From Girardinichthys multiradiatus (lineage: Eukaryota; Chordata; Actinopteri; Cyprinodontiformes; Goodeidae): a stretch of 64,000 nt of DNA. Shown here one piece after another: positions 1-64,000 of this stretch. Numbering within the stretch: position 1 is the first letter of the stretch; every line of letters starts with the position of its first letter. Made by a program: the position numbers and the translations under genes. Location: NCBI RefSeq assembly GCF_021462225.1, contig NC_061818.1:13737276-13801275 (forward strand), read 5' to 3'. The notes beneath the pieces are model-generated. The model did not search any database. It saw nothing but the letters and a program-made list of their open reading frames with translations, and was not told the DNA's origin.

Positions 1-979
1 TTAAGATATGAGGTCTGAACATTTGTTAGCTTTGTTATGAAACCGGTGGAGCGCAGTCTCAAGGGAACGGTCAAAGTCTTGTGTGCTGCAAATAGATCAA
101 TGCCACAGTGGCGGCTTCTGCAGCCATAGCGTCGTCTTTATGGGGAATGTTCCTTTAATTTTGGCACGCTGACTGCGTGATCAGAGACGGCAGATGGGCT
201 TGGCTGTTGTGCCTGCTGTTACTTGTGTGTTGCTCAGCTGTTACCAGGTCACAGCATCCCCTCCCGTGGATCTGATTTCACTGTGGAAATTTCACCTTCT
301 CTTTCCTGGGCTAAGCAAGGCATAGCTGGTTGGCAGGCAGTGTTGAGTTGGTTGAATGCTCTTCTGGCTGGTGTAGTAAATGTAGTTGCAGCCACCCCGG
401 CTGTGAAAACTCTCCATGCTGCACAGTTGAACAGAGAGAACAGAATAGACTCTATTTAAAGCAGCTCCAAATTACATTTTCATTAAAAAGAGAGTGCTGA
501 GCTTGAATTTCTGCTCGGTCTCTCCCTCTTTCCTTCTCTAGGCTCTCTTCTTTGGTAGGTAGTAATTTACAGAATCGCTGAGAACACCACACACGGTTCG
601 TTACACCTCTGCCTGTCATTCGAATCAGACCTCTGGGAGTTCTGTTAGCTGGATTGGTTCTGTACTTCTCCTTTCTGTCTGCCTACCTCTCTCACCACCT
701 CCTTTTTTCCATCTCCCTTTTTTTCTGTATCAGCACTAAAGCATCAGTTGCTCTGTGCTGACTGAGGGGCCTAACTGAGCTGTTACATAATGGCTGCAGC
801 ATGCTAGCTGCTTACTGGTGCCCCCTTTACTGAATATGTGGCTGCTCAGTCCTCCAGAACCTCAGTCTTGAAAGTAGATTTAATTACTTGGGAAATGTAA
901 AATTATACATTGCTTTGATGTAAAGAGTTTCATGTAAGGCATACCTTTTAAATTGTTAAATATTAGTGTTACTACTGTA
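1..979. other. Intron sequence upstream of the first myh10 exon in the window
   Basis: No exon, RNA gene or recognisable repeat is seen. The 78-residue open frame at 223-459 has no recognisable domain and no splice context. By position this belongs to the intron before the exon at 4119. Confidence 0.6.
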
Positions 980-2590
980 CAGGTCCTTCTCAAAATATTA
1001 GCATATTGTGATTAAGTTAATTATTTTCCATAATGTCATGATGAAAATTTAACATTCATATATTTTAGATTCATTGCAAACTAACTGAAATATTTCAGGT
1101 CTTTTATTGTCTTAATATGGATGATTTTGGCATACAGCTCATGAAAACCCAAAATTCCTATCTCACAAAATTAGCATATAATTAAAAGGGTCTCTAAACG
1201 AGCTATGAACCTAATCATCTGAATCAACGAGTTAACTCTAAACACCTGCAAAAGATTCCTGAGGCCTTTAAAACTCCCAGCCTGGTTCATCACTCAAAAC
1301 CCCAATCATGGGTAAGACTGCCGACCTGACTGCTGTCCAGAAGGCCACTATTGACACCCTCAAGCAAGAGGGTAAGACACAGAAAGAAATTTCTGAACGA
1401 ATAGGCTGTTCCCAGAGTGCTGTATCAAGGCACCTCAGTGGGAAGTCTGTGGGAAGGAAAAAGTGTGGCAGAAAACGCTGCACAACGAGAAGAGGTGACC
1501 GGACCCTGAGGAAGATTGTGGAGAAGGGCCGATTCTAGACCTTGGGGGACCTGCGGAAGCAGTGGACTGAGTCTGGAGTAGAAACATCCAGAGCCACCGC
1601 GCACAGGTGTGTGCAGGAAATGGGCTACAGGTGCCGCATTCCCCAGGTCAAGCCACTTTTGAACCAGAAACAGCGGCAGAAGCGCCTGACCTGGGCTACA
1701 GAGAAGCAGCACTGGACTGTTGCTCAGTGGTCCAAAGTACTTTTTTTGGATGAAAGCAAATTCTGCATGTCATTCGGAAATCAAGGTGCCAGAGTCTGGA
1801 GGAAGACTGGGGAGAAGGAAATGCCAAAATGCCAGAAGTCCAGTGTCAAGTACCCACAGTCAGTGATGGTCTGGGGTGCCGTGTCAGCTGCTGGTGTTGG
1901 TCCACTGTGTTTTATCAAGGGCATGGTGAATGCAGCTAGCTATCAGGAGATTTTGGAGCACTTCATGCTTCCATCTGCTGAAAAGCTTTATGGAGATGAA
2001 CATTTCATTTTTCTGTACGACCTGGCACCTGCTCACAGTGCCAAAACCACTGGTAAATGGTTTACTGACCATGGTATCGCTGTGCTCAATTGGCCTGCCA
2101 ACTCTCCTGACCTGAACCCCAATGGAGAATCTGTGGGATATTGTGAAGAGAACGTTGAGAGACTCAAGACCCAACACTCTGGATGAGCTAAAGGCCGCTA
2201 TCGAAGCATCCTGGGCCTCCATAAGACCTCAGCAGTGCCACAGGCTGATTGCCTCCATGCCACGCCGCATTGAAGCAGTCATTTCTGCAAAAGGATTCCC
2301 GACCAAGTATTGAGTGCATAACTGTACATGATTATTTGAAGGTTGTCGTTTTTTGTATTAAAAACACTTTTCTTTTATTGGTCGGATGAAATATGCTAAT
2401 TTTGTGAGATAGGAATTTTGGGTTTTCATGAGCTGTATGCCACAATCATCCGTATTAAGACAATAAAAGACCTGAAATATTTCAGTTAGTGTGCAATGAA
2501 TCTAAAATATATGAATGTTAAATTTTCATCATTACATTATGGAAAATAATGAACTTTATCACAATATGCTAATATTTTGAGAAGGACCTG
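980..2590 (+). mobile_element. Tc1-type transposon, family 1, copy A (inactivated)
   Basis: This is a full-length 1611-bp Tc1/mariner element flanked by TA at 978-979 and 2591-2592. Its terminal inverted repeats are about 200 bp (980-1179 and 2391-2590), beginning CAGGTCCTTCTCAAAATA and ending with the complement. Each repeat carries an outer and an inner copy of a TCTCA..TTAGCATAT motif, an IR/DR layout as in Sleeping Beauty-type elements. The interior holds one broken transposase gene. Four other insertions of the same family are in this window. Confidence 0.95.
1308..2313 (+). pseudogene. Tc1 family-1 transposase, copy A, nonsense and frameshift
   Basis: The reading frame starts at ATG 1308 in a good initiation context. 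It is stopped at codon 77, where CAG has become TAG (1536-1538). Frame resumes to about 2120, where one extra base beside the PIEN motif shifts it, and the tail is readable to the TAA-equivalent end at 2313. Total length is 1006 nt against 1005 for intact copy C. Compared with copy C, the residues before the catalytic Asp at 148 and 238 are changed (S147L, Q236L, H237Y). The helix-turn-helix DNA-binding half and the DDE half are both recognisable, but no functional protein can be made. Confidence 0.93.
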
Positions 2591-2635
2591 TATTTTAGTA
2601 CCATGTAAAAAAAAATGAAAAAAATAAAAAGCTTA

Positions 2636-3760
2636 CAGTGCCTTGCAGAAGCATATGCATATGTTGAAACCAGATGTCTACTTACATGGAAAATGACCCA
2701 GCCTTTTATTTCTTAATGTTTGACAATAAATCAGACTAAACGTTTCCTGTTATATGTCAGTACGGATTACTAAAATTGTTTCTATTTACCAAATACCAAA
2801 AATAATGAGAATTTAGAGTTGTTTTTTTTTTTACTTTCTTCAGAGTTTGTTTGTATACTTTAATGTTTATTAGAACTACTACTACTACTATTACTACTAC
2901 TATTACTTCTACTACTCCAAAACATTGACTTATTTGCATTTAAGCCCCTTTGTAACTCATTTGACTTTATTCTTAGAGTAATTGTACATTTAGGAGACCC
3001 ATTTGTGTCCAAGCTTTAACTTCTTGGTTGATGTCTTGAGATGTTGCTTTTGTGTTTCCATTAGTATTGCTAGAATTCTTTATAGCCAAACACTTTCATT
3101 TTCGTTTCATTAGATCACAGGGCATGTCTCCCAAAGTTGAGGTCTTTGTCTCTAAGTGCCTTTGAAACTGTAATCTAGCTTTTTATCTTAATTTTGTCTT
3201 TGTACGTTTAAAGATTGAATTTCTTACACATTCATCTTTGCGTAATAGCAATATCTCAAGCTCAGTCTGATTGGATCGTGAAACATTGCTTGGAAATGTG
3301 CCACAGATTCTCAAATGAATTTAGGTCTGAACTTTGCCTTGGCCTTTCTGTGCTTCGATCCAAACAATTTTATTGTAGCTCTGACTCTATGTTGAGGCTT
3401 ATTGTCCTGCTTGAAGGTGAACCTCCACCCAAGTCTCAAATCTTTTGCAGCCTCTATCAAGATTTTATGCCCTGTATTTAGCTCCATCCATCTTTATATC
3501 AACCCTGACCAGCTTCTCTGTCACTTTTGAAGAAAAGCAACTCTACAGCATCATGCTGCCACCACTGTGTTTCACCATAGAGATTGAGTTTTCAGGTTGA
3601 TGTGTAGTATTGGTGTTTCTCCACACATGGTGTTCTGTATGTAGGTCAAACAATGTAACTTTGATCTCTTCTGACTGGGGAACCTTCCTCCATGTGTTTG
3701 CTGTCCCAAACACGTGGAGGAAGGTTACATTCCTTCCTCCAAGGAAAAAAAAAGAAGAGT
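2636..3760 (-). mobile_element. Old Tc1-type transposon relic
   Basis: The left end reads CAGTGCCTTGCAGAAGCATA just after a TA, a typical end of a second group of fish Tc1 elements. On the minus strand, decayed transposase sequence is recognisable around 3290-3600, including the complement of the conserved segment that appears here as CATGCTGCCACCACTGTG. Reading frames are destroyed and the right boundary is uncertain. The ORF at 3215-3481 is a chance frame on the opposite strand. Confidence 0.75.
2874..2917. repeat. (ACT)n/(ATT)n triplet microsatellite
   Basis: About 14 imperfect triplets alternate ACT and ATT units, lying within the old Tc1 relic. Confidence 0.9.
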
Positions 3761-63964
<60,204 letters not shown>

Positions 63965-64000
63965 GTAGGTCTCTCATCACTTAAAGACTTCAGCTGTCTC

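Overview
The window is vertebrate nuclear DNA, most likely from a teleost fish. It has split genes with GT-AG introns, AT-rich introns, several Tc1-type DNA transposons with ~200-bp terminal inverted repeats, tRNA-derived SINEs and a fragment of a fish-type LINE. No prokaryotic features are present.

One host gene runs across almost the whole window on the + strand: the motor-domain part of non-muscle myosin heavy chain IIB (myh10). Thirteen constitutive exons are recognisable, at 4119-4275, 42909-42936, 46753-46855, 53830-53922, 55487-55550, 58271-58369, 58814-58957, 59067-59162, 59891-60009, 60784-60936, 61075-61248, 61329-61502 and 63850-63964. Together they give 1519 nt (506 codons plus 1 nt) of continuous reading frame with P-loop, switch I and switch II. 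The start codon exon lies before the window and the rest of the motor, neck and rod after it. Residue numbers below use human IIB numbering and assume the P-loop is at 178-185. A 30-nt cassette at 48374-48403 fits the neuron-specific loop-1 exon (B1/N30). It has a GC donor and is followed by three TGCATG motifs, the binding sequence of Rbfox splicing factors.

The intron from 4276 to 42908 is 38.6 kb and by my count roughly half repeats. It begins with an ~11.3-kb minisatellite (4525-15819; ~21-bp unit, more than 500 units) with higher-order structure. It then holds Tc1 copies B and C, a 584-bp deletion derivative, SINEs and many old Tc1 relics. Five insertions of one Tc1 family are present: A 980-2590, B 17847-19456, C 22856-24465, derivative E 28345-28928, D 43134-44738. 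Only C keeps an uninterrupted 334-residue transposase. A second Tc1 family, with an E-to-Q change at the catalytic glutamate, lies at 51254-52881, and a 5'-truncated, internally deleted LINE at 55940-57680.

The remaining sequence is intron without recognisable genes. The two very long open frames at 4437-8822 and 9048-14519 are products of the 21-bp repeat and are not annotated as genes.
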